Shown: positions 11,897-12,630 of the stretch, piece by piece
Position numbering within the stretch: the first letter of the stretch is position 1
How the letters are laid out: each line of letters starts with the position of its first letter
Assembly: GCA_029858245.1 (NCBI GenBank)
Contig: JAOUFL010000039.1
Span: 1-12,630, forward strand
DNA from: Candidatus Zixiibacteriota bacterium
GTDB taxonomy: Bacteria; Zixibacteria; MSB-5A5; RBG-16-43-9
Direction: 5' to 3'
DNA: 12,630 nt
The notes under the pieces: model-generated
What the model saw: only the letters and a program-made list of their open reading frames with translations
What the model was told of the DNA's origin: nothing
Database searches by the model: none
Position numbers and translations under genes: made by a program

Positions 11897-12630
11897 ATGA
11901 TTAGAAAACTGTTCATTTTTGAGGATGATAAATTTGAGAACTTTTATCCCTTAACTTATAACCGACCTGTGTATGAACTTCTATGCGGGATACGAAAAGT
12001 AAGGGATAAGCTGATTCGACTTTATCCTGAAGCTGAAGTTGTTCTTTTATGCAGGGGTTATCTGGCTGATGTTTTGAGTAGAAAAAGTCTGCTCAGGGTA
12101 AATAGATTTAATATAAAAAAGGAAGATCAGCTACTTTTTCTTAACGGACGTATATTGGCAGATGACAAATTTCAGCATAAAATAAATTTCTCCGAAAGGA
12201 TAAAGCTTATAAGAAATGGCGATACCCTTCTGGCTATCAGCTTAAAAGGCGAAGATTTCAATAGATATGAGGATGAACTTAAAAGTTTGTATAAAAAGGA
12301 GAAAATTATTTCGATTTGCAGAAAGATTAAACCGGTAAAGAAAAAGGTAAACATTTTAAATTTTCTCTGGGATCTAATAGAATTAAATGCGATGGAGATT
12401 AAAAATGATTTTACCCACTCGGTTCAGGTGAAGAAAAGGAATTTCAGAGAAGAGGTTGAATCTTCTATTAAGATATATAATCCGCAGCAGGTTTATATAG
12501 GTAAAAATAGCCGAATAGAAGCATTTGTGGTATTAGATGCACGGGATGGTCCTATTTATATTGGAGAAGATACAGCTATTCAATCACCTGCCCGGATTGA
12601 AGGTCCTGCTTATATAGGGGCAAATACTAT
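11897..12630 (+). CDS. GlmU-like sugar nucleotidyltransferase / acyltransferase, N-terminal part, runs off the window
   Basis: The frame is open from ATG 11897 to the window end (244 codons, no stop). GGGGAG stands six bases before the start. The N-terminus MIRKLFIFEDDKFENFYPLT and the following NRPVYELLCGIRKVRDKL (22-39) match the alternative GlmU-like family known from Bacteroidota and relatives. That family lacks the usual LAAGxGTRM signature and has YPLTxxRP and a CG turn instead. A segment WDLIELNAMEIKNDF (158-172) ends the nucleotidyltransferase part. From about residue 199 hexapeptide repeats of a left-handed beta helix begin (VYIGKN, PIYIGED, PAYIGAN). The likely role is UDP-GlcNAc-type sugar nucleotide synthesis for the cell envelope. 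The exact substrate is inferred, and the C-terminal acyltransferase domain lies outside the window. Confidence 0.85.
   Translation, partial: MIRKLFIFEDDKFENFYPLTYNRPVYELLCGIRKVRDKLIRLYPEAEVVLLCRGYLADVLSRKSLLRVNRFNIKKEDQLLFLNGRILADDKFQHKINFSERIKLIRNGDTLLAISLKGEDFNRYEDELKSLYKKEKIISICRKIKPVKKKVNILNFLWDLIELNAMEIKNDFTHSVQVKKRNFREEVESSIKIYNPQQVYIGKNSRIEAFVVLDARDGPIYIGEDTAIQSPARIEGPAYIGANT

Noticed and set aside
12172..12354. Minus-strand hydrophobic short open frame near the right edge
   Set aside because: The opposite strand carries the continuous GlmU-like frame with recognisable motifs. The hydrophobicity is the mirror of lysine-rich codons.

Overview
The window reads as a bacterial chromosome segment of modest GC content and high coding density. 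It most likely comes from an uncultured lineage near the Fibrobacterota-Chlorobiota-Bacteroidota (FCB) assemblage, of the Zixibacteria, KSB1, WOR-3 or TA06 kind. This placement is an inference from two genes: a large secreted subtilisin-like protease ending in a YPNPFNPTT-type C-terminal sorting domain, and a GlmU-like sugar nucleotidyltransferase of the alternative Bacteroidota-type family. Neither fixes the phylum. TTG start codons are frequent (mtnA, pyrR, probably pyrC).

Left part (1-4148, minus strand). This is a pyrimidine operon read right to left: pyrR, pyrB, pyrC, then yjbQ and mtnA. It is preceded by a promoter, a PyrR-binding RNA hairpin whose hexaloop fits the known consensus, and an intrinsic terminator just ahead of the pyrR ribosome binding site. 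Together these form a PyrR-type transcription attenuator. mtnA runs off the left edge and carries an apparent single-base frameshift about 20 bases from it.

Middle (4149-8133). A 493-base gap separates pyrR from a divergent 990-residue protease (S8 family, bacillopeptidase F-like) with its own TTGACA promoter. A symmetrical terminator serves both the protease and the convergent queT, a queuosine-precursor ECF transporter S component. queT and purD then diverge from a short shared promoter region.

Right part (8134-12630, plus strand). This holds purD and purE (purine biosynthesis), then lemA and an htpX-like M48 membrane protease (an often-seen pair), then the N-terminal part of a GlmU-like nucleotidyltransferase that runs off the right edge. 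Every gap between purD and htpX holds palindromic intergenic sequence. Two are near-identical 24-nt hairpins, one after purD and one after purE. Two are larger composite inverted repeats with GTAG-type ends, resembling REP/BIME elements.

Most genes are housekeeping. The most informative non-coding features are the PyrR attenuator and the family of intergenic palindromes. I see no CRISPR array, tRNA, rRNA, transposase or defence system.
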